This document shows, piece after piece, positions 8,623 to 16,698 of a stretch of 64,000 nucleotides of DNA. Numbering within the stretch: position 1 is the stretch's first letter; each line of letters begins with the position of its first letter. Under the pieces are notes generated by a model. That model did not search any database and was not told the DNA's origin. It saw only the letters and a list, made by a program, of their open reading frames with translations. Source of the DNA: Shewanella sp. Arc9-LZ (lineage in GTDB: Bacteria; Pseudomonadota; Gammaproteobacteria; Enterobacterales; Shewanellaceae). The stretch lies in NCBI RefSeq assembly GCF_010092445.1, contig NZ_CP048031.1, positions 3,782,001 to 3,846,000 of the forward strand. Reading direction: 5' to 3'. The translations under genes and the position numbers were made by a program.

Positions 8623-8973
8623 ATGAATAAGTTTGCTTGGTTGATGTTGCTGCTCATTAGCGCTATTTTTGCCACTATTCAGCCCTGGTTAGCTGGGGTA
8701 TATGGCCTAATTAATCTGGTCACTTTTAGTTTGTATTATCGTGATAAATCGGCCGCTAAACAGGGGCAATGGCGCATAAAAGAAAGTACCTTACAGTTTT
8801 TTTCTTTAATTGGCGGCTGGCCAGCAGCGCTACTCGGCCAGTATCACTTACGTCATAAAACCCAAAAATCGTCTTTTAAACGGATATTGTGGTGTTGCAT
8901 CGTACTCAACTCAGTTGGAGTCAGCTTATTGTGTTATCAGCAGTGGCATCCGTTATTCGATGCATACCGTTAA
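8623..8973 (+). CDS. DUF1294 domain protein, stand-alone
   Basis: A 116-residue inner-membrane protein. Two N-terminal hydrophobic segments are followed by the DUF1294 signature: YYRDKSAAKQGQWRIKESTL, then LIGGWPAALLGQYHLRHKTQKSSF. In many gammaproteobacteria DUF1294 is fused behind a cold-shock domain; here there is no such domain, only the membrane part. Function is unknown. It sits between DUF418 and an FKBP gene without obvious operon structure. Confidence 0.8.
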   Translation: MNKFAWLMLLLISAIFATIQPWLAGVYGLINLVTFSLYYRDKSAAKQGQWRIKESTLQFFSLIGGWPAALLGQYHLRHKTQKSSFKRILWCCIVLNSVGVSLLCYQQWHPLFDAYR

Positions 8974-9075
8974 GCTGTTGGTTCAATTATCGCTTCAATC
9001 GTGTTGATGAGTATTAGCCCAGCAATTTTTACGCTAAACTAGCCACACTATCTACCTAACAATTCGAGATCAATT

Positions 9076-9546
9076 ATGCGTATGATTTTGGCCGTACTGG
9101 TCATTGCGGGCGTTATTTTTTATTTTTTCACTCAATCTAACAATTCTAAAGCCGCTAAAGAAAATATTGAGAAAGGTAAGATTTTTTTAGCTGAAAATGC
9201 CAAACGCGAAGGCGTCAGCCAAACCTTATCTGGCTTACAATATGAAGTACTCGTTAAAAGCGATAATACTGAACACCCTAGCGCAAAAAGCAAGGTTACC
9301 GTGCATTATCACGGCACACTCACTGACGGTAGCGTATTCGACAGCTCTGTTGATCGCGGCGAAACAATCAGCTTTGGTTTAAATCAAGTGATAGCCGGTT
9401 GGACTGAAGGTGTACAACTCATGAATATTGGCGATAAATTCCGTTTTTATATTCCAAGCCAATTGGCTTACGGCAATCGCTCAACAGGTAAAATTGAAGG
9501 TGGCTCAGTACTGATTTTTGATGTTGAGTTATTTGAAATCAACTAA
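9076..9546 (+). CDS. FKBP-type peptidyl-prolyl isomerase, membrane-anchored
   Basis: A 156-residue protein with an N-terminal hydrophobic anchor (residues 3-18), a short charged linker and one FKBP domain. Typical FKBP segments are VTVHYHGTLTDGSVFDSS, IAGWTEGVQLMNIGDKFRF and YIPSQLAYG. It should catalyse cis-trans isomerisation of prolyl bonds and probably faces the periplasm. The short linker distinguishes it from FkpA/Mip, which carry a long helical dimerisation domain. A strong bidirectional terminator follows. Confidence 0.9.
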   Translation: MRMILAVLVIAGVIFYFFTQSNNSKAAKENIEKGKIFLAENAKREGVSQTLSGLQYEVLVKSDNTEHPSAKSKVTVHYHGTLTDGSVFDSSVDRGETISFGLNQVIAGWTEGVQLMNIGDKFRFYIPSQLAYGNRSTGKIEGGSVLIFDVELFEIN

Positions 9547-9580
9547 TCAGCAATGAAGATCAGTTTAAGCAGAAAATGAA

Positions 9581-9605
9581 AAAGCCTCCATGTCGGAGGC
9601 TTTTT
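9581..9605. terminator. Bidirectional terminator between FKBP and M24 peptidase genes
   Basis: AAAGCCTCC (9581-9589) and GGAGGCTTT (9595-9603) form a 9-bp stem around a 5-base loop. A-rich sequence on the left and T-rich on the right let it serve both convergent genes. Confidence 0.9.
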
Positions 9606-9666
9606 ACTATTGATTATCGGCTCTTGGTTATTGCAATTGAGCCTTTACTCCATAAATATTTGATTA

Positions 9667-10881
9667 TCATGCTAGATAAAACGGATCATCAATCGACTTC
9701 GCTGGCGCTGTAAACCATTTAGGCCCTTGCGCTGTCATGTAAAAATGGTCTTCATGACGGATCCCAAACTCCCCAGGTACACATAACATTGGCTCGTTGC
9801 TAAAACACATACCAACCGCCAGTGGCGTAACATCATTACGCACCAAATATGGCCATTCATGAATATCTAAACCGATACCATGACCAGTACGATGAGGTAA
9901 ACCTGGCACGTTGTAATCTGGACCAAAGCCTGCGGCTTCTAACACGACACGAGCAGCTGCATCCACTTCACTACACAAGGTTCCTAAGGTAGCAGCATCA
10001 AACGCAGCAATTTGTGCATCCTGTTCAAGTTGCCATAATTGACGCTGACGAGCATTAGGCTCACCAAATACGTAAGTACGAGTAATATCAGAGTTATAGC
10101 CTTGTAACTGGCAACCGGTATCAATCAATACCGTGTCATTTTTCTCAAGCGCTTTAGGTGATTTAACCCCATGCGGATACGCTGTATCTTCACCAAATAG
10201 CACGATGCAAAAATACGAACCTTTGGCTGCGCCCACGGCATAGTGAGCTTGGTTAATAAAGTCTTCCACTTCTGTAGTGGTGATGCCCTCACGTAAGATA
10301 CTGGCGGTGGCTTTATGCACTTCAAGGGTCATGTCTTTAGCGCGTTGCATTAAGGCAATTTCAGCAACCGACTTAATCATCCGACACCCTGCCGTTACTG
10401 TTGTCGCACTTACAAATCGATGCTGAGGAGCTGCTTGGGCAATGCCATCGCTAATAAAAAAGGCGGTTGACTCATCAATACCGATTTTTGCTTGGTTCAA
10501 GCCGATGTTATCCAGCACGTCGGCAAATAACTGATATGGGCTTTCATCTTCATGCCACGTATTTACTTGACCTTTTATGGTCATATAACCCTGTAACGTG
10601 TCGAGTTCAAATGCAGGTGCAATATACTGAACCTCACCCACAGCGGGGATAATAGCACCCACCATACGTTCGCTAGAAAACCAACGAGTACCCGTAAAAT
10701 AGTACAAATTAGTACCAGCATTCACATAGATTGCTTCTAAACCATGTTGCGCCATCAATCGTTGTGCATGTTGAATTCGTTGATTAAATTCATCATCACT
10801 TATCGCTGCTACACCGTGAGTCATATTCGTGAGTGTGGCTAATGCTTGTTGCGGGCTAACGCCGCCGACACCGATTGTCAT
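9667..10881 (-). CDS. M24 family metallopeptidase (Xaa-Pro peptidase type)
   Basis: A 404-residue protein with a creatinase-like N-terminal domain (about residues 30-170) and a C-terminal pita-bread peptidase domain. The five metal ligands expected of family M24 are visible: Asp in LIDTGCQ, Asp in SDITRTYVF, His in HRTGHGIG, Glu in SNEPM and Glu in RHEDH. It probably cleaves peptides or dipeptides with proline in the second position. The start is ATG at 10881. It is divergent from a second, larger M24 enzyme beginning at 11153. The precise specificity (PepQ-like or aminopeptidase P-like) cannot be decided from sequence. Confidence 0.85.
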   Translation of the reverse strand: MTIGVGGVSPQQALATLTNMTHGVAAISDDEFNQRIQHAQRLMAQHGLEAIYVNAGTNLYYFTGTRWFSSERMVGAIIPAVGEVQYIAPAFELDTLQGYMTIKGQVNTWHEDESPYQLFADVLDNIGLNQAKIGIDESTAFFISDGIAQAAPQHRFVSATTVTAGCRMIKSVAEIALMQRAKDMTLEVHKATASILREGITTTEVEDFINQAHYAVGAAKGSYFCIVLFGEDTAYPHGVKSPKALEKNDTVLIDTGCQLQGYNSDITRTYVFGEPNARQRQLWQLEQDAQIAAFDAATLGTLCSEVDAAARVVLEAAGFGPDYNVPGLPHRTGHGIGLDIHEWPYLVRNDVTPLAVGMCFSNEPMLCVPGEFGIRHEDHFYMTAQGPKWFTAPAKSIDDPFYLA

Positions 10882-11152
10882 AGGTTTTCCTTTGGTTATT
10901 TTTATTGTTATTTATCTAGAGTCTGTGGAAATCAAATCGTCTTACCTTGTTCCAATATACAAGATAATCAATACCGACAAGGATACCGTCTGTATCGCTT
11001 TGTTACCATTGTATACAATATAAGTTTACAATTTTAATCAGTCTGCTCCACATTATGTCAGCGACTTCACTTGCCAGTTTGCCGTCACGCTTGCGATAAT
11101 CGCAGTTCATTCTACAGAGCTGAGTTCATCAGTCGCCTCCAACGGAGAAACC

Positions 11153-12940
11153 ATGTCCAATATTATTGCTACGCGTCTTAACGCCATTCGCCAACAGCTT
11201 GAAGTAAACCAAATAGATGCATTCATCATTCCTCGCGCTGACGAATATTTAGGTGAGTATGTCCCTGCTCGTAACGAGCGTTTACATTGGGCCACTGGCT
11301 TTACGGGTTCTGCTGGCATGGCAATCGTGTTAAAAGACCGCGCAGCAATATTTACCGACGGCCGTTACACAGTGCAAGTACGCCAACAAGTAGACGGTAA
11401 CTTATTTGAATATTTAAGCCTGTATGACGACCCGCAAATTGACTGGTTAATTGATACATTAGCTGCAGGCGCTAACGTCGGCATCGACAGTCGCCTACAT
11501 ACCCTTGCTTGGTATCAACAAACCAAAGCGCAATTTGATAAAGCCCAAATCAATTTAGTTGAAGTAGATAACAACCCGATTGATGTGAGTTGGTTAGACC
11601 GCCCTGCACCGTCAGCATCCACCATGACTTTATTTAGCCACCAAGGTGCAGGACGTAATAGCGTCGACAAACGTCAACAAATTGGTCAGCTGGTTAACAA
11701 GCAAGGCGCCGATGTAGCCCTTATTGCCGCATTAGATTCATGTTGTTGGTTACTAAATATCCGTGGAAACGATGTTCCACGCTTCCCCGTCATACTTGGC
11801 TGCGGATTATTATCTAGTAATGGCGATATGACCTTTTTTACCGATTTAGCTAAAGTGCCGCAAAATATTGAACAACACGTAGGTGCTGGGGTGAGCTTTA
11901 AAGATGAAGCAGAACTGGCAACCGTATTAGCGCAAATGAATGGGGTTAAGCTATTGGCCGACCCTCATTCTGCCAACGCCTATTCGCAATTACTGGCACA
12001 AAAAGGCGGTGCTAAACTGATTGTGGGTACCGACCCGGTTGCATTACCTAAAGCACAAAAAAATAACGCCGAATTAGCTGGTATACGAGCGTGTCATATT
12101 CGTGATGGTGTTGCCGTCAGCCGCTTTTTAGCCTGGTTAGACAGCCAAGTTGAACAGAACATTATGCACGATGAAGCACAACTGGCTGACAAATTAGAAA
12201 GCTTTAGATTACAAGACTCGCTGTACCGCGAGCCAAGCTTTGACACTATTTCTGCCACTGGTGCCAATGCCGCTATGTGCCATTACAACCATAATAATGG
12301 CACCCCAAGCACCATGACCATGAACAGTATTTACTTGGTCGATTCTGGCGCTCAGTACATAGACGGCACCACCGACGTCACCCGCACCATCGCCATTGGC
12401 AAGGTGACAGACGAGCAGAGAAAAATGGTCACGCTGGTATTAAAAGGCCACATAGCCCTTGATACAGCCCGCTTCCCTAAAGGCACCTCTGGTGTGCAAC
12501 TCGATGCGTTTGCTCGCCAATATTTATGGCAACATGGTTTTGATTATGACCACGGTACTGGCCATGGAGTCGGTCACTTTTTAAGTGTTCACGAAGGCCC
12601 GCAGCGCATTGGTAAAAACGTCAATGGCGTGGCATTACTGCCAGGCATGGTATTGTCGAATGAGCCTGGTTATTACCGCGCCGATGGTTTTGGTATTCGC
12701 ATCGAAAACCTCGTCACCGTGCAACATTGCCAAGCGTTGGCAGGTGCAGAGCGTGAAATGTATGAGTTTGATGTATTAACCCATATTCCAATGGATGCAC
12801 GCTTAATCGACAAATCATTGCTAACCGACTTTGAAGTGAATTGGTTTAATCAATATCAACAAAAAGTACGTCAAACCTTAGCGCCATTAATGCAAGGTGA
12901 CGAGTTAGCATGGCTCAATAAAGTGACTGTCGCGATTTAA
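11153..12940 (+). CDS. Aminopeptidase P family protein (large, three-domain M24B)
   Basis: A 595-residue Xaa-Pro aminopeptidase of the large type: two creatinase-like N-terminal domains (about 1-140 and 160-300), a catalytic domain (about 310-530) and a C-terminal extension. Metal ligands are in LVDSGAQY, TTDVTRT, GTGHGVGH, NEPGYY and RIENL. It removes N-terminal residues preceding proline and is presumably cytosolic, as no signal peptide is seen. GGAGAAACC immediately upstream supports the ATG at 11153. The 271-bp gap to the divergent M24 gene holds both promoters. Confidence 0.92.
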   Translation: MSNIIATRLNAIRQQLEVNQIDAFIIPRADEYLGEYVPARNERLHWATGFTGSAGMAIVLKDRAAIFTDGRYTVQVRQQVDGNLFEYLSLYDDPQIDWLIDTLAAGANVGIDSRLHTLAWYQQTKAQFDKAQINLVEVDNNPIDVSWLDRPAPSASTMTLFSHQGAGRNSVDKRQQIGQLVNKQGADVALIAALDSCCWLLNIRGNDVPRFPVILGCGLLSSNGDMTFFTDLAKVPQNIEQHVGAGVSFKDEAELATVLAQMNGVKLLADPHSANAYSQLLAQKGGAKLIVGTDPVALPKAQKNNAELAGIRACHIRDGVAVSRFLAWLDSQVEQNIMHDEAQLADKLESFRLQDSLYREPSFDTISATGANAAMCHYNHNNGTPSTMTMNSIYLVDSGAQYIDGTTDVTRTIAIGKVTDEQRKMVTLVLKGHIALDTARFPKGTSGVQLDAFARQYLWQHGFDYDHGTGHGVGHFLSVHEGPQRIGKNVNGVALLPGMVLSNEPGYYRADGFGIRIENLVTVQHCQALAGAEREMYEFDVLTHIPMDARLIDKSLLTDFEVNWFNQYQQKVRQTLAPLMQGDELAWLNKVTVAI

Positions 12941-12980
12941 GTGCCATCCAGTTGAACATAACGCGTAAGCACTGAATATA

Positions 12981-13015
12981 GGGCTTTGGAGCAATAACAA
13001 GTCCAAAGCCCTTTT
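12981..13015 (+). terminator. Terminator of the aminopeptidase P gene
   Basis: GGGCTTTGGA (12981-12990) pairs perfectly with TCCAAAGCCC (13002-13011), followed by TTTT. Confidence 0.88.
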
Positions 13016-13360
13016 AAATAAAGCACCATCAAGTGCAAACTAAAACGCCAGTGAATCTACCTACTCACAGCAAACATTATAATTCCTAAAAAATGGTATT
13101 AAATTGCCATGCCAAGACGGTAATCAGTTATTAGTGATAAATGCTCAAAGGCTGTCATTACCACAACGAGTGACTTTTATGGTGAGATATACGAGCAATC
13201 TGTTTTTGTGGTGCGTTTTTTACCCACATAGCAAAAAAATGTTAGCCGCTTCCTATTTCCCCATTGTCGATTGTTGTAAACTCCGCGCCAACAAAGGCTG
13301 TGTTGGTAAGAGTAAATTTTACCAGACATGTGAATAACAAATTTGTTTACCACAATACTC
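13016..13360 (+). other. Non-coding upstream region of ghxQ
   Basis: About 345 bases without a convincing gene. A 77-codon ORF (13104-13337) has no recognisable domain or ribosome-binding site and I treat it as spurious. Two hairpin-capable stretches overlap around 13287-13324: CCAAC with GTTGG, and TGGTAA with TTACCA. They may form alternative structures if this part is transcribed with the downstream leader. Confidence 0.4.
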
Positions 13361-13431
13361 GCAGGTCACTAACGCTATATGCGCCAAGTGGATCTCTCAC
13401 CTAAGTCGTTCTCGTTTGGGGCTCTACCTGC
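13361..13431 (+). ncRNA. Three-way-junction leader RNA candidate upstream of ghxQ
   Basis: A closing stem GCAGGT (13361-13366) with ACCTGC (13426-13431) encloses two hairpins. Hairpin 2 is CACT (13367-13370) with AGTG (13387-13390), topped by CGC/GCG around TATAT. Hairpin 3 is CCTAAG (13400-13405) with TTTGGG (13415-13420), topped by CG-TTCT-CG. The element lies 70 bases before the start of a guanine/hypoxanthine permease gene. It lacks the conserved core of the known purine aptamer. The fold is drawn by hand and not energetically tested, so a riboswitch or protein-binding leader is inference. Confidence 0.4.
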
Positions 13432-13444
13432 CATAGCCGTGTCG

Positions 13445-13462
13445 CCAATGAATAACCATTGG
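13445..13462 (+). promoter_or_regulatory. Hairpin just before the ghxQ ribosome-binding site
   Basis: CCAATG (13445-13450) and CATTGG (13457-13462) form a 6-bp stem with a 6-base loop, between the three-way-junction candidate and the AAGG at 13487-13490. It could act as an expression platform. It is not followed by a proper T tract. Confidence 0.35.
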
Positions 13463-13500
13463 TTAACTGATAATTTAAGAGATCAAAAGGTATAATCACT

Positions 13501-14859
13501 ATGAAGTCTGAACAGACTCTCTCTAATTCTGCTGCTGTTTCTGATTCGTTTTTGGATCGCTATTTCAATATTTCTGCCCGTGGAAGTACCTTAAAACGTG
13601 AAGTCATTGCTGGCTTAACGACGTTTTTGGCTATGGTTTATTCGGTGATTGTGGTGCCAAACATGTTGGGCACTGCGGGATTTGACCCTGCGGCGGTATT
13701 TATCGCTACCTGTTTAATTGCCGCGTTTGGTTCGTTGCTCATGGGGCTATGGGCTAATTTGCCAATGGCCATTGGTTGTGCAATATCACTCACCGCATTT
13801 ACTGCATTTAGCATGGTGCTAGGTCAGGGAATATCGATTCCTGTCACCCTTGGCGCTATTTTCCTAATGGGTATCGTATTTACACTTGTAAGTGTCACTG
13901 GCATTCGTCAATGGGTACTCACTAACCTGCCAACCGGTATTGCTCACGGTACGGGTATTGGTATTGGTTTGTTTTTACTCCTTATCGCGACCAATAGCGT
14001 GAAATTGATTGTATCAAACGATGCCGGTTTACCCGTAAAGCTTGGTGATATTAATAGTTTACCGGTTATAGCAACAATAATTGGTCTTGCTATGACAATT
14101 GGGCTTGAGCGCCGAGGCACACCGGGTGGCATATTGTTGGTCATCGTCGGGCTATCGATCTTTGGGTTAATATTTGATCCTAGCGTGACTTATCAAGGCC
14201 TATTTGCTTTACCTGACTTGATGTCTGAAACGTCGCTAATTGGCCAGCTCGATATTATGGGCGCACTGAATCCAGTGGTCCTGCCTATTGTGTTGGCATT
14301 AGTGATGACCGCTATCTTCGATGCAACTGGCACAATTAGAGCGGTTGCAGGGCAAGCGGAACTTCTCGATGATAAAGACAATATTGTTGGTGGTGGAAAA
14401 GCACTGACATCAGATTCAGTCAGCAGTATTTTTGCTGGCGTAGTCGGCGGCGCTCCAGCCGCTGTTTATATTGAATCCGCAGCGGGAACTGCAGCAGGTG
14501 GCAAAACCGGCCTGACCGCGACCATCGTCGGCTTACTATTTTTGATAATGATGTTCTTAGCGCCGTTAAGCTTTTTAGTACCTGCTTATGCGACAGCTCC
14601 AGCGCTAATGTATGTTGGATTACTGATGCTGAGTAACGTCACCAAGCTTAATTTTGACGATAAAGTGGACGCAATGGCAGGCCTAACCTGCGCGGTATTT
14701 ATTATTTTAAGCTGTAATATCGTTACTGGGATTATGCTTGGGTTTGTTACCTTGGTTATTGGCCGCATATGCAGCGGCGAATGGCGTAAACTGCGACTTG
14801 GGGTTATCTTAATCACCCTTGGTTTAGTCGCCTTTTACATGGGTGGCGGGGCGATTTAA
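13501..14859 (+). CDS. ghxQ: Guanine/hypoxanthine permease, NCS2 (AzgA) family
   Basis: A 452-residue transporter with about 12-14 membrane segments. It closely resembles E. coli GhxQ (YgfQ): shared stretches include [69 protein letters not shown] and [18 protein letters not shown]. The AISLTAF motif separates it from the GhxP/AdeP group, which has GMGLNAFF at this place. It should import guanine and hypoxanthine with protons. The ATG at 13501 has AAGG about 10 bases upstream. No other purine gene is adjacent. The long folded leader suggests post-transcriptional control. Confidence 0.9.
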   Translation: MKSEQTLSNSAAVSDSFLDRYFNISARGSTLKREVIAGLTTFLAMVYSVIVVPNMLGTAGFDPAAVFIATCLIAAFGSLLMGLWANLPMAIGCAISLTAFTAFSMVLGQGISIPVTLGAIFLMGIVFTLVSVTGIRQWVLTNLPTGIAHGTGIGIGLFLLLIATNSVKLIVSNDAGLPVKLGDINSLPVIATIIGLAMTIGLERRGTPGGILLVIVGLSIFGLIFDPSVTYQGLFALPDLMSETSLIGQLDIMGALNPVVLPIVLALVMTAIFDATGTIRAVAGQAELLDDKDNIVGGGKALTSDSVSSIFAGVVGGAPAAVYIESAAGTAAGGKTGLTATIVGLLFLIMMFLAPLSFLVPAYATAPALMYVGLLMLSNVTKLNFDDKVDAMAGLTCAVFIILSCNIVTGIMLGFVTLVIGRICSGEWRKLRLGVILITLGLVAFYMGGGAI

Positions 14860-14861
14860 CC

Positions 14862-14900
14862 CAATTGTAAACTCAATTATAAACTCAATTATAAATTCAA
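14862..14900. repeat. Short degenerate tandem repeat after ghxQ
   Basis: Three imperfect copies of a 12-base unit of the form AAACTCAATTAT lie between the ghxQ stop and its terminator. This is probably replication slippage without function. Confidence 0.6.
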
Positions 14901-14904
14901 TATT

Positions 14905-14932
14905 AAGGCCAGCCGCCGAGGCTGGCCTTTTT
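14905..14932 (+). terminator. Terminator of ghxQ
   Basis: AAGGCCAGCC (14905-14914) pairs perfectly with GGCTGGCCTT (14920-14929) around a 5-base loop, and a T run follows to 14932. Confidence 0.92.
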
Positions 14933-14940
14933 GTTTTCAA

Positions 14941-15449
14941 CAACCATATAAGCTAACTTGGTTTTGCCCCAACGTTGGTTAGGCTATGACCTGCGGTCAC
15001 TAACGTCGTGGTGCTTCGCCCACACCAGACCAAGAGGAAATCAACGGCTATTCCCTCTTGGAAATCCCAGCCGCCCCGCAACATTTTCGCTATTTACAAA
15101 ACAACAGCTGCGAAAAGGTCGCCATGGGGATTGAATGAGCTTTTAATTTCATTTGAAACTTGCTTCGGCCTTATTCGAAAATGCTAACGCTTCCGATAGG
15201 CCATCCCTGGCCAACGAAAGCTAGCCTGACGTCCTGTCAGGCTCACGCTATTTTCTTCAACGTCCTCAAGTTCTGAGTTGAATCACACCAATTGCGAGCA
15301 AGGTATGCAAATCATTTATGCCCCTTTCAATGTTAGGGCCGATTACCCACTCAGTTCAGTAGAACTTCATTTGGCTTACTTTTCCTCATACCATTAATGT
15401 GTTTCAATATCTGGTGTTGGGGGAGGAATAAACTGAAGAGGGCTCTATA
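14941..15449. repeat. Stem-loop-rich non-coding block (possible interspersed repeat)
   Basis: About 500 bases without an ORF of 60 codons, more GC-rich in its first 320 bases than its surroundings. It carries a run of inverted repeats: the palindrome CCAACGTTGG near 14971, CAAGAGGAA facing TTCCCTCTTG (about 15030-15060), TTTTCGC facing GCGAAAA (about 15085-15117), GGCCA facing TGGCC (about 15199-15212), and AGCCTGAC facing GTCAGGCT (about 15222-15242). The density of arms suggests a non-autonomous repeat element or a structured RNA. I cannot show other copies from one window. Confidence 0.4.
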
Positions 15450-16058
15450 ATGCATCCAGAGTATGATGAACTGTCTTTATGGGATGATGCAATACGTCTG
15501 GTGAGTGAAAATAAATACGACCAAGCTATTTATCTATATAAAAGTATGGCTAAAAATGGAATAGATGAGGCGTTGGTCGAAATAGGGCGGCTGTATGAAA
15601 TGCCATCAACAGCGACTATTGAACAAGACTTTTCAAAAGCGGCTACATATTATAAAAAAGCGATTGATTTAAGTGATGACATGTATGCTTATACAGCTCT
15701 TGGAAGGCTTTACTTTTTCGGTGTCGGTGTGGATCAAGACTACATAAAATCAAAACAGTTGTATTTGATAGCTGCGAATATGGACGGACTAGTAGCCACA
15801 TTGATGTTAGCTCGTATTTATCGTTACGGGCATGGTGTTCAACCTAATTTAACTAAAGCAAAAGAGCTCTATCAGAAATCAATTAGGCTTGGAAGCTATG
15901 TAGCCCTAAAGGAGAGTGGTGGGTTGGATATTTCTTGTGGTGAGGTTGTAAAAGGAATAGCAAAAGTAATAAAGGGGACTTGGAATATTTTCTTAAGGGT
16001 GCGAAAAGACATATCTAATTATGGAGTTATTGTTAGTGAATGTGTAAAAAACCAATAG
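15450..16058 (+). CDS. Sel1-like repeat protein
   Basis: A 202-residue soluble protein with TPR/Sel1-like repeats over about residues 8-155. Recognisable repeat cores are ALVEIGRLYEMP, AYTALGRLYFFGVGVDQDY and ATLMLARIYRYGHGVQPNL, each followed by an AKELYQKSI-type helix. Such proteins are protein-interaction adaptors. No signal peptide is visible. The gene is AT-rich, isolated between a stem-loop block and a long gap, and unrelated to its neighbours, so it looks acquired. GAGGG lies a few bases upstream of the ATG. Its partner and role are unknown. Confidence 0.75.
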   Translation: MHPEYDELSLWDDAIRLVSENKYDQAIYLYKSMAKNGIDEALVEIGRLYEMPSTATIEQDFSKAATYYKKAIDLSDDMYAYTALGRLYFFGVGVDQDYIKSKQLYLIAANMDGLVATLMLARIYRYGHGVQPNLTKAKELYQKSIRLGSYVALKESGGLDISCGEVVKGIAKVIKGTWNIFLRVRKDISNYGVIVSECVKNQ

Positions 16059-16135
16059 AGAATATTTATCAGGACAGGTATGACCAATCGAATTTAGGTC
16101 GCGTTTAATGTTGTTAACTTATTCACTCCTAAATT

Positions 16136-16158
16136 AGCCCCAATCATTGGGGCTTTTT
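16136..16158 (+). terminator. Terminator after the Sel1 gene
   Basis: AGCCCCAA (16136-16143) and TTGGGGCT (16147-16154) form an 8-bp stem, followed by five T. Confidence 0.85.
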
Positions 16159-16698
16159 GTTGCGCTGAAGAAGGCAATTTAATCAGCAGAGTGTGCCGAG
16201 CTCACCAGTAGAAGGTATCAGTTGTGAACAGTAGTCTGTGCAATTGTGAAGTCGAGCTGTGAATTTTACCACTGACTCAGCAGTTTTCAGTACAAAACCT
16301 TATCTGAAAAAATATAAATTGATTAATGTTCTAACTCGGAAATGTTCAAAAACGAGTTAGCAGCCCCGCACTTAAGATGCTGTAATTGCCATGACTATCA
16401 ATCCATATCATCTAAACTATTCTGTTCTAAAAAATCTTCCCTTTTGACACAGATAAAGTTCAGGATTTAAACAAAAGTTTGTTATACTCCGCGGCCGCTT
16501 ATCGATGGCACTCAATTGGGTGTATCATTCAAGCTTAACGTTTTTCAACTATCCTAAGACGTTAATCAACCCAGTTAAGCATGATATCTGCCATTAACAA
16601 TGGCTATAGGCCCAAATACTCTAGATTGACCTTGTGCAGCTAACTTAGCTTGTTGCAACTAAATCGCTTTGTCTTGATGTACATACAGGAACCGCACC
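16159..16698 (+). promoter_or_regulatory. rhlE promoter and long 5' leader
   Basis: No gene is visible in these 540 bases. A plausible extended -10 element, TGT followed by TATACT (16483-16488), precedes a GC-rich discriminator CCGCGG. Transcription would start near 16495, leaving a leader of about 200 nt before the rhlE ATG. Long leaders are common in cold-inducible DEAD-box helicase genes. The part before 16440 is AT-rich and shows nothing I can name. Confidence 0.5.

Noticed and set aside
9667..12940. The two divergent M24 peptidases as a duplicated pair
   Set aside because: They differ in length and domain number (404 versus 595 residues) and share only family metal-ligand motifs, so recent duplication is unlikely.
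13104..13337. 77-codon plus-strand ORF upstream of ghxQ
   Set aside because: No recognisable domain, no ribosome-binding site, and it overlaps hairpin-rich leader sequence.
13361..13431. Canonical purine riboswitch
   Set aside because: The three-helix layout is suggestive, but the conserved core bases of the known purine aptamer (ATATGG, TCTACC with the matching joining segments) are not in the required places.
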